A stretch of DNA of 64,000 nucleotides, taken from positions 62,001 to 126,000 of the forward strand of contig JADJSD010000006.1 of NCBI GenBank assembly GCA_016711875.1, read 5' to 3'. Below, piece by piece: positions 51,485-62,300 of this stretch. Position numbers and translations under genes: made by a program. The stretch's first letter is position 1. Each line of letters opens with the position of its first letter. The notes beneath the pieces are model-generated. The model was not told the DNA's origin. It made no database searches and worked only from the letters and a program-made list of their open reading frames with translations. Origin of the DNA: Betaproteobacteria bacterium. GTDB taxonomy: Bacteria > Pseudomonadota > Gammaproteobacteria > Burkholderiales > Usitatibacteraceae.

Positions 51485-51907
51485 ATGAAACGGGTCGCGT
51501 TTTCCTCGCCCATCCACGACGCGCTGACCGTGGGTCGAAGCCGCATCGTGGGCCGCGGGCTCTTCGCGGGCGGCCCGATCGCGCGGCGCGCCAAGATCGG
51601 CGAATTCGAAGGCGAGGTCATCACCATCCGCGAGGCCCGTCACCGTGCCCGCGCGCGCAAGGTGATCGCGATCGTGGAGCTGGTGACGAAGGCCATCGAC
51701 GCGCGGGGCATGCGCACGGGCTTCCGGTACATCAACCATTCCTGCGAGCCCAACACCTTCATGCGCCGAACCGACGAGCGCGCGGAGTTCTACGCGCTTC
51801 GGGACATCCGGGCCGGCGAGGAGCTCACGCTCGACTACGGCGACAATCACCACGAAGGTCGCCTCGCCTGCCGCTGCGGCGCGGCGCGCTGCCGGGGAAA
51901 GCTCTAG
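51485..51907 (+). CDS. Small SET-domain lysine methyltransferase-like protein
   Basis: A 140-residue SET-domain protein: SRIVGRGLFAGGPIARRAKI, FRYINHSCEPNTFM (the NHSCxPN AdoMet loop), EELTLDYG (ELxxDY) and a post-SET CRCGAARCRGKL with a three-cysteine cluster for zinc. It has everything a minimal SET enzyme needs and no other domain. In eukaryotes these methylate histones; here the target, perhaps ribosomal or DNA-binding proteins, is unknown. SET genes in bacteria are sporadic and often thought horizontally acquired. ATG 51485 follows a short gap after the divergent SOUL gene. Confidence 0.85.
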   Translation: MKRVAFSSPIHDALTVGRSRIVGRGLFAGGPIARRAKIGEFEGEVITIREARHRARARKVIAIVELVTKAIDARGMRTGFRYINHSCEPNTFMRRTDERAEFYALRDIRAGEELTLDYGDNHHEGRLACRCGAARCRGKL

Positions 51908-52023
51908 GCCGGAGGGACACGATTCGTTACGCCTGCCGCCGCGAAGGGCGGGTACACTTCGCGCCTGCCGGACCGGTCCGGCCCGGGACGAACCGCCCCC
52001 CGCGGTATACCGACAACGACACC

Positions 52024-54291
52024 ATGCCCCGATTCGCGCCGCGCCGCCTCGCCCTCGCCTGCCTGTTCTCCCTCACGCCCGTTCTCGCGCAGCAGCCCGC
52101 CGACCCGCCGGCGGCAAGGGACGCGGCGCCCGCCAGGCCGGCGACGCCACCCGCGAAGCCCGCGGCCAGGGCCGATTCGCCGGCCAAGGTGGATTCCATC
52201 AGCGTCGAGCAGAAGCGCACCACCACGTCGGACCGGCGCGACTCCACCGCCTCGAAGATCGTGATCGGGCGCGACGAGATCGAGCAGTACGGCGACACCA
52301 ACCTGTCCGACGTGCTGCGCCGGCTCCCCGGCGTGACCCAGGGCGGGCGCCCGGGCCGCGGCGGCCCCATCGCGTTCCGGGGCCTGGGCGGGGGCTTCAC
52401 GCAGATCCTGATCAACGGCGAGCGCATCCCGCCGGGCTTCTCCATCGAGGACATCGCGCCCGAGCAGGTCGAGCGCATCGAGATCCTGCGCGCGCCCACG
52501 GCCGAGACGGGCACGCGCGCCATCGCGGGCACCATCAACATCGTGCTGCGCGAGGCGCTGAGGAAGCGCATGAACGACTTCAAGCTGGGCGCCACGCACG
52601 AGAACGGCCGCACCGGGTTCAACGGCTCCTATACGCGCAACGACACTTTCAGCGAGACGGGCAGCTACAACATCACCATCTCGCCCACGTACCGCAACAC
52701 GCGCAACGAATCCGACATCCGCAACGTGTTCACCGACCTGCCCTCGGGCGAGGTCACGCGCGACCAGGCCATCCAGTCGCAGAACACGGGCGAGAACAAG
52801 AGCGTCTTCGCGACGGCCCGCCTTCAGTGGCGCCTCGGTCCGGGCGAGCAGGCGAGCTTCCAGCCCTTCGTGGTGTCCTCGCGCAACGAGAGCATCACCG
52901 ACTCGCGCCTCACCCAGGCCGTGGGCCTCGCGCCCTACGACACGGCGCGCGGCCGTTTCGAGTCGGGCTTCGACTCGGCGCGCTTCATGACCATGCTGCA
53001 GAAGCGGTTCGACCCCCTCACGACCTACGAGCTGCGCGGCGGCGCCGGGCGCTTCACGGTGGACGTGGACGGCCGCACCGAGCAGTTCGACCGCGCGGGC
53101 ACCCGCACGCTGCTGCAGACGACGGTGAACGACATCTCGGACCGCTCGTGGAACGTGGCGGGCAAGCTGGCGCGGCGCTGGGGCGAGACGCACAACTTCT
53201 CCACGGGCCTCGAGCGCGAGGAATCGCAGCGCACCGAAAGGCCGCTCACGATCGTGAACGGCGTGCCGCAGCTCGCCGGTTTCGGGGCGCAATACGACGT
53301 GGGCACCGAGCGTTCGGCGCTCTGGATGCAGGACGAGTGGGACCCGAACCCGAACTGGTCCACGTCGCTGGGCGTGCGCTGGGAGGAGATCCTCACGAAG
53401 AGCCAGGACGAGAGCGCGCCGGTGCGCAACGCGAGCCGCGTGGTGAACCCGCTCGCGCACCTGGTGTGGCGCTTCGACGCGCCCAAGCGCGACCAGCTGC
53501 GCCTGTCGCTCACGCAGAGCTATCGCGCGCCGCCCACGCAGAACCTCGTCGCCCGCCCGCGCCTGAACTCGCAGGATCCGGTGCCCGGCCCCAACGAGCC
53601 GACGAGCGCGGACTTCGCCGGCAACCCGAACCTGAAGCCCGAGGTCGCCAACGGCCTGGAGTTCGCCTTCGAGCGCTACCTCAAGCAGAACGGCGTCGTG
53701 TCGGTGAACGTCTTCACGCGCCGCATCCGCGACGTGATCCGCAGCGTGACGGAGCTGGAGACGGTGAGCTGGTCCCCTTCGCCGCGCTGGGTCACGCGAC
53801 CGCAGAACTTCGGCCGCGCGCAGACGGCGGGCCTGGAGTTCGACACCAAGTTCGTCCTGACGGAACTCGTCGAGGGGGCGCCCGCGGTCAACGTGCGCGC
53901 CAACGTGTCGTTCTTCCGCTCGAAGGTGGACGAGGTTCCGGGCCCGGACAACCGCCTCGCGAGCCAGCCGGACATGACGGCCAACGTCGGCGCCGACTAC
54001 CGCTTGCGCGGCTCGCCCTTCGCCGTGGGCGCGGCCGTCAACTGGACGCCGGGCTACGACACGCGCCTCACCTTCGAGCAGCGCGAGAGCGCGGGCCGCA
54101 AGGCGGCGTGGGACACCTACCTCCTCTGGCACATCGACGCGGCCACGCGGCTTCGCTTCACGCTCGCGGGCGTCGTGCCGCGCGATTCGCACACGGCATC
54201 CTCGTACGAGCTTCCGTCGGAGTTCCAGCAGTCGCGCACGGTGGGTCGCGGCTATCTCGTCACGGGCCTTCGCTTCGAGATGCGGCTCTAG
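52024..54291 (+). CDS. TonB-dependent outer-membrane receptor 2
   Basis: A 755-residue receptor: signal peptide (LALACLFSLTPVLAQQ), an unusual Pro/Ala linker (PARPATPPAKPAARADSPAK), TonB-box region VDSISVEQK, the plug (EIEQYGDTNLSDVLRRLPGV; ILINGERIPPGFS; VERIEILRAPTAETGTRAI), then a barrel ending GYLVTGLRFEMRL. The barrel is arranged like siderophore or B12 receptors, but the ligand is unknown. No FecR/sigma-factor genes accompany it. It shares a CTAG with the convergent SGNH esterase gene. Confidence 0.9.
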   Translation: MPRFAPRRLALACLFSLTPVLAQQPADPPAARDAAPARPATPPAKPAARADSPAKVDSISVEQKRTTTSDRRDSTASKIVIGRDEIEQYGDTNLSDVLRRLPGVTQGGRPGRGGPIAFRGLGGGFTQILINGERIPPGFSIEDIAPEQVERIEILRAPTAETGTRAIAGTINIVLREALRKRMNDFKLGATHENGRTGFNGSYTRNDTFSETGSYNITISPTYRNTRNESDIRNVFTDLPSGEVTRDQAIQSQNTGENKSVFATARLQWRLGPGEQASFQPFVVSSRNESITDSRLTQAVGLAPYDTARGRFESGFDSARFMTMLQKRFDPLTTYELRGGAGRFTVDVDGRTEQFDRAGTRTLLQTTVNDISDRSWNVAGKLARRWGETHNFSTGLEREESQRTERPLTIVNGVPQLAGFGAQYDVGTERSALWMQDEWDPNPNWSTSLGVRWEEILTKSQDESAPVRNASRVVNPLAHLVWRFDAPKRDQLRLSLTQSYRAPPTQNLVARPRLNSQDPVPGPNEPTSADFAGNPNLKPEVANGLEFAFERYLKQNGVVSVNVFTRRIRDVIRSVTELETVSWSPSPRWVTRPQNFGRAQTAGLEFDTKFVLTELVEGAPAVNVRANVSFFRSKVDEVPGPDNRLASQPDMTANVGADYRLRGSPFAVGAAVNWTPGYDTRLTFEQRESAGRKAAWDTYLLWHIDAATRLRFTLAGVVPRDSHTASSYELPSEFQQSRTVGRGYLVTGLRFEMRL

Positions 54292-54899
54292 AGGGCGCCG
54301 GCCTTTTTCAGCACCTTCGCCACGGCCTCGGCGATGCGCCGGTAGCCCTCGGCATTGGGGTGCACGAGATCGCTCTTCAGGCTGCTGCTGCCGAGCACGT
54401 CGGCCAGCACCTCGGTCTCGACCGGCACCGAGAGCTCCTTGCCGATCTCCCCGTAGAACTTCACCTTCGAGACGCCGAAGCCGGGCTTGGGCGTCGCCAG
54501 CAGCACCACGGCGACCCCCTGCTGCTGCGCGAGCCGCACCATGGCCTTCACGTTGGCCGCCGCGCTTTCCTCGCCGAGCTTTCTCAGGAAGTCATTGCCG
54601 CCGTGGCAAAGGATGAGCAGTGCCGGTTTCGATTCCTCCAGCAGCCGGGGAAGGCGCTCGAGGCCCTCGGCCGAGACTTCGCCGGGCACGCCGGCGGCGA
54701 CGACCTTGCGGCCGATCATCCGCTCCAGTTCGGCGGGATAAGCCTGGGCGGGCGTCGCGCCGGTGCCGAAGGTGAGGCTGTCGCCGAACGCGAGCACGAC
54801 GGCGTCGCCACCCAGTTTCGGGAGCTTCGGATAGGAAGGGCCGCAGCCCGCGAGGGCGGCGGCCCCGATGAACGCCAGCAGGAGGAAGGTTCGTCGCAC
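54288..54899 (-). CDS. SGNH-hydrolase lipoprotein (arylesterase/TesA-like)
   Basis: A 203-residue lipoprotein (FIGAAALAGCG, lipobox Cys near residue 19) with a complete SGNH set: FGDSLTFGTG (Ser), AGVPGE (Gly), CHGGNDFL (Asn) and SDLVHPNAEGYRRIA (Asp/His). It resembles TesA/lysophospholipase L1, so it probably cleaves acyl esters in the periplasm. ATG 54899 is clear. It lies downstream of the giant repeat gene on the same strand, 41 bases away. Confidence 0.92.
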   Translation of the reverse strand: MRRTFLLLAFIGAAALAGCGPSYPKLPKLGGDAVVLAFGDSLTFGTGATPAQAYPAELERMIGRKVVAAGVPGEVSAEGLERLPRLLEESKPALLILCHGGNDFLRKLGEESAAANVKAMVRLAQQQGVAVVLLATPKPGFGVSKVKFYGEIGKELSVPVETEVLADVLGSSSLKSDLVHPNAEGYRRIAEAVAKVLKKAGAL

Positions 54900-54940
54900 G
54901 CCGGTCCTTGTTCGGGCCGGCGCGCGGCGCGCCGGGCGGA

Positions 54941-57900
54941 TTACGGTAGCACGCGCCAGGCGGTCGGATGCGAAAGCACCACAACGCCGAGGAAGGCCCC
55001 GTTCCGGTAGCGCAAGGACTTGAGTTCTCCCGCGCCGCTCGTGAAAAGCAGGTCGAGCCCGCCGTCGCCGTCGAAGTCCGCCACCTGCACGAGGCGCCAG
55101 TCGCCGCCGGCGGGGACCGCCGTGAGGCTCGAGATCGCGTAGTCCCTGCCGAGCGTGGCGATGGCGACCTGGTGGTTCGGTCCTCGAGGACGAGGTCGTC
55201 CGCGAAGTCGCCGTCGAAGTCCACGACGTCGCTCACGCGCCAGCCGGCCGGGATCGCGAGGGCCGAGCGCAGCGGGGGCGAGAGGCCGTCGAGCCGCCAG
55301 AGGGCCGCCTCGCCGGCCGGACCCTCGAGCACGAGGTCCGTGCGCCCGTCGCCGTCAAAATCGCCGCCGCGCGCGACCTTCCAGCCCTCGGCCGGCCAGG
55401 CGATGTCGGTGAACCTGCCCCCCGCGGCGCCCGCGATGGATTGCAGCCGGATGTCGGTGGCGGTGGCGAGGACGAGATCGGCCTGCCCGTCGGCATCGAG
55501 ATCGGCCACCGCGAGGAACGCGAGACCCGCCTTCGGGTCGGCCAGCGCCGACCGGGATTTCACGGCCGGGCCGTCCATCGTCCAGATCGCGAGCGAGCCG
55601 TCGGCCGCCTTCACGAGCAGGTCGTCCTTGCCGTCGCCGTCGAAGTCGCCGATGGCCTCGATCGCGTCGTCGCTCGCGAGATCGGCGAGTTCGGTGACAC
55701 GCGCGACGCCGATGCCGTCAAGGGCCCACACCTGCGTGCGGCCATCGTCGTGGCGAAGCACGAGATCCGACGTGCCCGCGCCGTCGAAGTCGGCGAATCC
55801 CGCGACGTGCCAGCCCGAGCCGTCCGGCAGGAGCTGCTGCCCGTCCATCGGGGCGTTGTCGTTGGACGTGAGGATCGCGAGGCCGCCGGAGGCCGTCTCG
55901 AAGAAGATCGGCGTGCGGCCGTCGCCCGTCGTGTCGCGGTTGCGCGCGGCGGGGTTCGTGGTCTTCACGAACACCGCGATCGGGGTCGAGGAGGCCGCGT
56001 GATAGTTCGTGTCGCCGCCGTACCGCGTCGTGACGGCGCGCGGGCCGTTGGCGATGCGGTTCGTCGAGCACGTGGCGTGTCCGCGGTCGAGCGCGATGCC
56101 GGCGCAGCCCGCGATCGGCACGCCGTCGATCAGGAAATCGACCTTGCCCGTCACGGCGCCGTACGCGCCGCGGGCGTCCAGCGTCACGACGAGGGGCGCG
56201 CGGTAGTTCACGACCGGCGGGGTCGCGACCGCCACGAGTGCGGCGTCCAGGTGGTCGATGGCGATGGTGATGATCGCCGGCGCGGGCGGCAGGTACGACG
56301 CGTCGCCCGGTTGCGTGGCCTGGACCGAGCAGGTGCCCGGCGCGATCGCGCGCACCTCGGTGCCCGAGACCGTGCATACCGCGGGCGTGAGGGACACGAG
56401 CGTCACCGGTTGCGCGGAGGGGCCGCCGTTCACGGTGACCGTCCCGCCCTGGCCGAGGGTGATCGTCGCCGGCGGCGTGAGGGTGATCGCCTGCGCCGCG
56501 CGTTCGACGAGCGGCGTGGCCGCGGAACACGATTCCGTGCCGGCGAGGTCGCCCGAGGCGGCCTTCGGCGTCACGCAGTAGAAAAGGTACTGGCCGACAT
56601 CGGCGGTCTGAACGACGTGCGGGCGCGCGGCGCCGCCGGTTGCCCCCTGCGAGACGACCGCATTGTCGCCCGCGGTGGCGAGGGAGGCGTCGGCGGAGCG
56701 GACCCAGCGGAACGCGGTGCCCGACGGACCCGCATCCTCGGGGTCGCCTTCGCTGTCGGCGTAGGTGTATCGGCCCGTGAGCGTGTCGCCGAAGCGCGGT
56801 GTGGCGTTGGGACCCGTGGCCGCGACGGCGCTCGCGATCGGCGGCGTGTTGGCCACGAAGGTCGCGGAGACCGTGCAGGAGGCCGTGAGCGGGGCGACCG
56901 TGTAGGTGCCGCCTGCGATGGCCGTGCCGGCGAACTGCCCGCCGCAACCCGAGACGGACTGCACGAGGTGGCCGGCCTGCGGGGTGACCGTGAAGGTGGG
57001 TGTCGCGCCGTAGGCGCCATCGACCGGCGCGGACAGCGTGCCGCTGCCGGCGACGGCGGTCGACACGCCGTAGTGGCGCGTCGCGCCGCAGGAGGCCGTG
57101 GTGCCCGTGTTGGCGCCCGCGCAGCTCCAGGAGAAGGCGGTGGAGCCCGCCGCAACCGCGCTCGCGCTTCCGGCGCTGCACAGTTGCGTCGGCGTCGAGA
57201 CGAGGGTCGCGCCGTCGTCGCCGCCGCACGCACCGTTCACGATGGCCACGAAGGTCGCGGCCACGACGCAGTTCGCGGTGATGGCTCCGGTGGTGTAAGT
57301 GCTGCCCGCGAGCGAGCCGCCGCAGCCGGAGACGGATTGCACGACCCAGCCGGCGCTCGGCGTGACGGTGAAGGCGGGCGTCGCGTGGTACGCGACGTTC
57401 TGCGAGGCGGAGATCGTGCCGCTGCCCGAGACGACGGAGGCCGTCACGGCGTAGAGACGCGGGGCCGTGCAGGAAGCGGTCGTGCCCGTGTTGGCGCCGG
57501 CGCAGCTCCAGTCGTAAGCGGAACTGCCTGTCGTGACGCCACTCGGCGTGCCGGTGGTGCAAAGCGCCGCCGTCGGCGTGGCGAGCGTGCTCGCGCCGTG
57601 GTCGGAACCGCACGCGCCATTCACGATGGCGACGAAAGTGGCGCTTACGGAGCAGTTCGCCGTGACGGCGCCGGTGGTGTACGTGGTGCCGGAGAGGGAG
57701 CCGCCGCAGCCGGTGACCGACTGGACAACCCAGCCCGCGCCGGGTGTCACGGCGAAGGACGGCGTCGCGCCGTAGGTCACGTTCTGCGAGGCGGACACAG
57801 TGCCGGTACCCGAGGCGACGGACGCGCTCGCGGTGTACAGGCGCGTGGCGAAGCACGACGCGGTGCTGCCGCCATTGGTGCCGGCGCAGGACCAGTCGTA

Positions 57901-59199
57901 CGACGCGTTGCCCGTCGTGACCGCGCTCGCGCCGCCGGCCGAGCACAGGGCCGAAGGCGCCGCGAGGCGGCTCGTGCCCTGGTCGGCGCCGCACGCGCCG
58001 TTCACCTGGGCGATGAAGGTCGCGCTCACGCTGCAGGCCGCAGTGACCGGGGCCGTCGTGTAGGTGTTGCCCGCGAGGGAACCGCCGCAGCCGGTGACCG
58101 ACTGGATCACCGAGCCCGCGTTGGGCGCCACGGTGAAGGCGGGCGTGGCGTTGTAGGCGACGTTCTGCGAGGCGGAGACCGTGCCGCTGCCCGAGGCGAC
58201 GCTCGTCGTCACGGGGTAGTGGCGGGTCGCCGAGCAGGAGGCCGTGGAGCCGCCGCCGCTGCCCGAGCAGGACCAGGCGTAGTCCGTCGTTCCCGAGGTG
58301 ACGGCGCTCGCCGATCCGGCCGAGCACAACGACGTGGGCGTCGTCGTGAGCGTCGCCCCACCGTGCGCGCCGCACGAGCCGCTCACCACGGACAGCGGCG
58401 TCACGGCGTTGCTCGGGCTGGACGGATCGCTGAAGACCGTCGCGCTCTTCTGGGCCGAGACGGTGAAGGTGTAGGTGGTTCCGTTCGTGAGTCCGCCCAC
58501 CGTGATGGGGCTGCCGGCGCCGGTCGCCGTGATGCCGCCGGGGGAGGACGTGATGGTGTAGCCCGTGACGCCGCTCGAGGCGGAAGGCGTGAAGCCCACC
58601 GTCGCGCTGGCGTTGCCGGCGACGGCGGTGACGGCCGTCGGGGCCGCGGGGGCCGTCGGGTTGGCCGTGGCGCCCGTGACGTTCACGAGCAGGTCGACCG
58701 TCGTGCCGTAGGTGTAGCTGCCGCACAGGGCCGGGGAGGCGGCGTACTGCATGATCATGCGCACGTACATCGGGCCGTTGTAGGACGAGGACGGGATGCT
58801 GATCGAGCCGGAGAAGGTGCGGAACGTCGCGAAATCCGCGTTCTGGTCGAACACGAGCTCGGCCGGATCCTCGATCGCGCCGTTCTGGTTCTGGTCGAAC
58901 CAGAACTTCACGTACTCCTGGTAGGAGGTGCCATCCGTGAGCACGTCGACTTCCACCGTGTACGACTGACCGGCCTGCAGGGTGGCGACGGCCGTGGCTG
59001 TCGCGTCGTGGTAGCCCGTCTTCGGTATCGTGACCGAGGTGCCGTTGATGGCGACGCGGGTCACCCATTCGTAATTCTGGTTGGAGCCCACCGAGGAGCA
59101 CAGAGGCGAGACCGCGCGCGCGGGCGGCGATGCCGCGATGACGAGCAGCGCGAGGAAGGCGAGCAGGGAGCCTGCGAGGCCTCGGGATCGGGAGTTCAT
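54941..59199 (-). CDS. Giant secreted protein 1 with GEVED, FN3, tandem repeats and FG-GAP repeats; one frame break
   Basis: About 1,419 residues: signal peptide (LLAFLALLVIAASPPARA); a GEVED domain at about 35-175 (WFDQNQNGAIEDPAELVFDQ); an FN3 domain at 180-265; four tandem repeats of about 126 residues at 270-785, each with four or more conserved Cys (SLCSAG, YAWSCSG, TGCGGSL); Ig-like modules (QAITLTPPATITLGQ; HLDAALVAVATPPVVNY); and at least six FG-GAP/VCBS repeats with DxDxDG calcium loops (ADFDGDGKDDLLVK, GDFDGDGRTDLVLE). A G is missing near plus-strand 55179-55180; adding it restores LEDPNHQVAIATLGRDY and the TAA at 54941. No LPXTG, PEP-CTERM or Por sorting motif. It is a large surface or extracellular adhesin-like protein. 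An FNR-like box lies upstream. Confidence 0.85.
56848..58386 (-). repeat. Four tandem protein-coding repeats of about 378 bp
   Basis: Four consecutive units encode a module of about 126 residues beginning G(A/S)CG and ending in a conserved ATF(V/I)A strand, each with WSC and GCGGS cysteine sites. Units 2 and 3 are the most alike and unit 4 has diverged most in its second half. A single copy also occurs in the neighbouring paralogue (about 61830-62215). Long near-identical units of this kind can recombine, so copy number may vary between strains. Confidence 0.8.
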
Positions 59200-59301
59200 G
59201 GGTTGACCTCGTGGGGATGGCGCACGGATGCGGACTCATCCAGCCTGATCCCGCCGTCTGCCGTTCGATCGCCGGAAAAGAAGGGTGATGACGGTTCCCG
59301 G

Positions 59302-59315
59302 TTGACCTGCGTCAA
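59302..59315. promoter_or_regulatory. FNR/NNR-type box TTGAC-CTGC-GTCAA
   Basis: A perfect dyad with FNR-family geometry; the outer G/C pair extends it to 16 bases. It is centred 109 bases upstream of the giant protein 1 start codon, so with a leader of about 68 bases it would sit at -41.5. It could bind FNR, DNR or NnrR-type regulators. It is the best of the three such boxes in the window. Confidence 0.55.
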
Positions 59316-59322
59316 CGAAGAA

Positions 59323-59342
59323 CGCCGGCCCGAAGGCCGGCG
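59323..59342 (-). terminator. Hairpin terminator after giant protein 2
   Basis: Eight-base stem (CGCCGGCC pairing with GGCCGGCG) with a TTCG loop on the minus strand, 25 bases past the stop, followed by TTCTTCG. It separates the two giant protein genes, so gene 1 needs its own promoter, consistent with the box next to it. Confidence 0.7.
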
Positions 59343-59366
59343 CTTCCCGGGGGGGCGGCGAACGTC

Positions 59367-62300
59367 CTAGGGGATCACGCTCCAGCGCAGCGTCGGCAGG
59401 TGGATCACCGCCTCGCCCTCGTACAGGCCCCCCGCTGGTACAGCGCCGTGACCACTTCGCCCCGGTCGCTAGTGAAGAGCAGGTCGAGGAAGCCGTCGCC
59501 GTCGTAGTCGCCGACCTGCCAGAGCTTCCAGTCCGAGGCCTCGGCGAGCGTGCCGATGCTCAGGCTCGCCAGCTCCTGCGCGAAGTAGGCGATGGAGACC
59601 TTGCCTTCCGGGCTCACGAGGATCAGGTCGTCGATGAAGCTCGCGTCGAAGTCCACCACGTCCGTCACCTTCCAGCCCGCCGGCACGGCGTTCACCGACT
59701 GCTGCGCGAGGGCGATGCCGTCCAGGCGCCAGACCATCACGTGGCCCTTGAAGTCCTCGAAGACGAGGTCCGTGCGGCCGTCACCGTCGAAGTCGCCGGT
59801 GTGGGTGAGCGCGTAGCCGTCGCCGGGCATCGGGAAGTCCGCGTACTCGGCGGCGGCGCCGTTCTCGATGCGCTGCAGGCGGAGGCCGGTCGGCGTGCGC
59901 AGGACGAGATCCGCATGGCCCAGGCCGTTGAAGTCGGCCACGAGCGCGAACTCGATGCCCTCGCCCGGGACCGTCACGTCGATCGTGCCCTGCACGCGCC
60001 CGGCCTTCATGAGCGCGATGGCGAGCGATCCGTCCAGGCGCTTCACGAGGAGGTCGTCGATGCCGTCGCCGTCGAAGTCCGCGAACGCGAGGACCTTCGT
60101 GCCGGCGGGAATGTCGGTGAAGTCGGCGCGCTTCAGGATGCCGATGCCCTCGAGGCTCACGATCTGGAAGCGGCCGTCCTCATGCTCGATGAAGACGTCC
60201 GGGTTCGCGTCCCCGTCGAAGTCGCCGAAGCCCGTCACGTGCCAACGCGAGCCTTCCGGCAGCAGGTTCTGCCCGTCGGAAGGGACGCGGTCGCGGCCGT
60301 TGATGGTCTGGATGGAGAAGCCGCCGTCGGCCGTCTCGTAGAAGAGCGCGGTGCGGCCGTCGCCCGTCACGTCACGGCCGCGCGAGCCCGGATTGGTGGC
60401 CTTCACGACCATCGCCTGGGCCGGCGCGTGGCCCGCCTTGTAGTTGGTGTCGCCACCGTAGCGGGCCGTGGCCGGGCGCTGGCCGACGGGCAGGCGGTTG
60501 GTCGCGCATTCGGCCTTGCCCTTGGAGAGCGTGACCCTGGCGCAGCCGGGGATCACGTTGTCGCCGTAGTAGAAGCCCACCTCGCCCGTGACTTCCTGGT
60601 AGCTGCCTGTCGCCTCGAAGAAGAACGTGACCTTCGAGCGGTACCTGGCCGGCGCGGGGTTCGCGGCGAGCGCGAGCCGGGCGTCGAGCCGGTCGATGAT
60701 GACCGTTTGCGTCACCGAGACCGGGGCGTGGTAGTTGTCGTCGCCGCCTTGCGTCGCGACGATGGTGCAGGCGCCCGGACCGATCGCGCGCACCGCGTTG
60801 CCTTCGACCACGCAGACCGACGGCGTGAGGGTCGAGAGCGTGACCGGGGACGTGGACGGGCCGCCGGTCGGGTTCGCCGTGGTGTGGGTGCCCAGGGTGA
60901 TGGTCGGCATCGGGGGCAGTGTGATGACCTGCGCGCCACGGCCGACCGCGACCTGGAGCAGGACCTGCGGAGCGGGGTTCCAGTCGGCGGTGCCTTCCTG
61001 GTCCGCGGCGATGACGCACGTGCCCGCGACGAGGCCGCTCACCGTGTTGCCCGAGAGCGCGCAGACGGCCGGGGTCACGTTCGAGAACACCACGGGCCTG
61101 CCGGAGGCGCCGCCCGTCGCGCCGACGCTGCCGCTCGTGCCGACGGTGACCGTCGGGGCCGGGGCGAACGCGATGGCCTGGTCCCCCTCTGCCGATGGTG
61201 AAGGTGAGTGTGCCCTGCGGGCGCGGCCCGGGTGGGGTACGCGGCATTGCCCGAGGCCTGGTTGGCGGTGAGGTGTGCCTCGCGGGCCCCCCCCCCCCCG
61301 GCGGATGCAGCTGCCCGCCGTGATGCCGGTGACGGTGCTGCCCGCGAGGCTGCAGACGGCCGGCGTGGTGTTCGCGAGGACGACGGCAATGCCCGAATCG
61401 CCGCCGGTGACCGAGACCGTGCCGCTGCCGGAGACGACCACGGCCGGGATCGTGCCGAAGGTGATGGACTGCGGGGCCTTCTCGACGGCGGCGGAGGCGA
61501 CCGAGCAGGCCTCGACGCCCGAGGCGACGCCGGTGGCGGCCTTCGGGGTCACGCAGTAGAAGAGGTACTTGCCGACGTCGCCGGCCTGGATCACGTAGTT
61601 GCGCGTGACGCCGCCAGTGACGCCGCTCGCCACGACGACGTTGTCGCCCGCCGTGACGAGGGTCGCGTCGTCGGAGAGGATGAAGCGGTAGGCGGAGCCC
61701 GAATGCGCCCTTGTCCTGCAGGGTCGCCGTCGGCATCGTGATAGGCGTACGTGCCCGCCACGCCGCTCCCGAAGCGCGGGGTCGCCACGGCGTTGGGCGC
61801 GATGGCCACGGATTGGGCCACGGGCGCGACGTTCGCGAGGAACGAAGCGCTCACCGTGCAGGCCGCCGTGACCGGGGCCGTCGTGTAGACGCTGCCCGAG
61901 AGCGAGCCGCCGCAGCCGCTGACCGACTGGAGCGAGTAGCCCGCGGCCGGCGTGACGGTGAACTGCGGCTGCGCGTTGTATGCCACGTCCTGCGACGGGG
62001 TGATCGTGCCGCTGCCGGCCGCGATGCTCGAGCCCACGTGGTACTGGCGCGGGGCGTAGCAGGCGACGCTGGAGCCGCCGCCGATGCCGGCACAGGTCCA
62101 GTCGTAGGAGGTGTTGGCCGAGGAGACCGCGCCGGCCGTGCCGGAAGTGCAGAGCAGGCTGGCCGGGGCCGAAGTCACCGCGGCGAGGTGCGCGGCGCCG
62201 CAGGCGCCGTTCGCGACCGCGAGGCCCGTGCCGGTGAGCGCGACCGTCTCATTGGTGGCGTTGGAACTGACCGTGAGGTTGGCCGAGTAGCCGCCGCCCG

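Noticed and set aside
56848..58386. Possible CRISPR or non-coding tandem array
   Set aside because: Units are 378 bases long, in frame and encode a conserved module; there are no short repeats with unique spacers.
55441..59370. Plus-strand open frame of 1,309 codons
   Set aside because: It is antisense to giant protein 1 and consists of low-complexity Arg/Gly/Ala sequence; the minus strand has the signal peptide, repeats and FG-GAP motifs.
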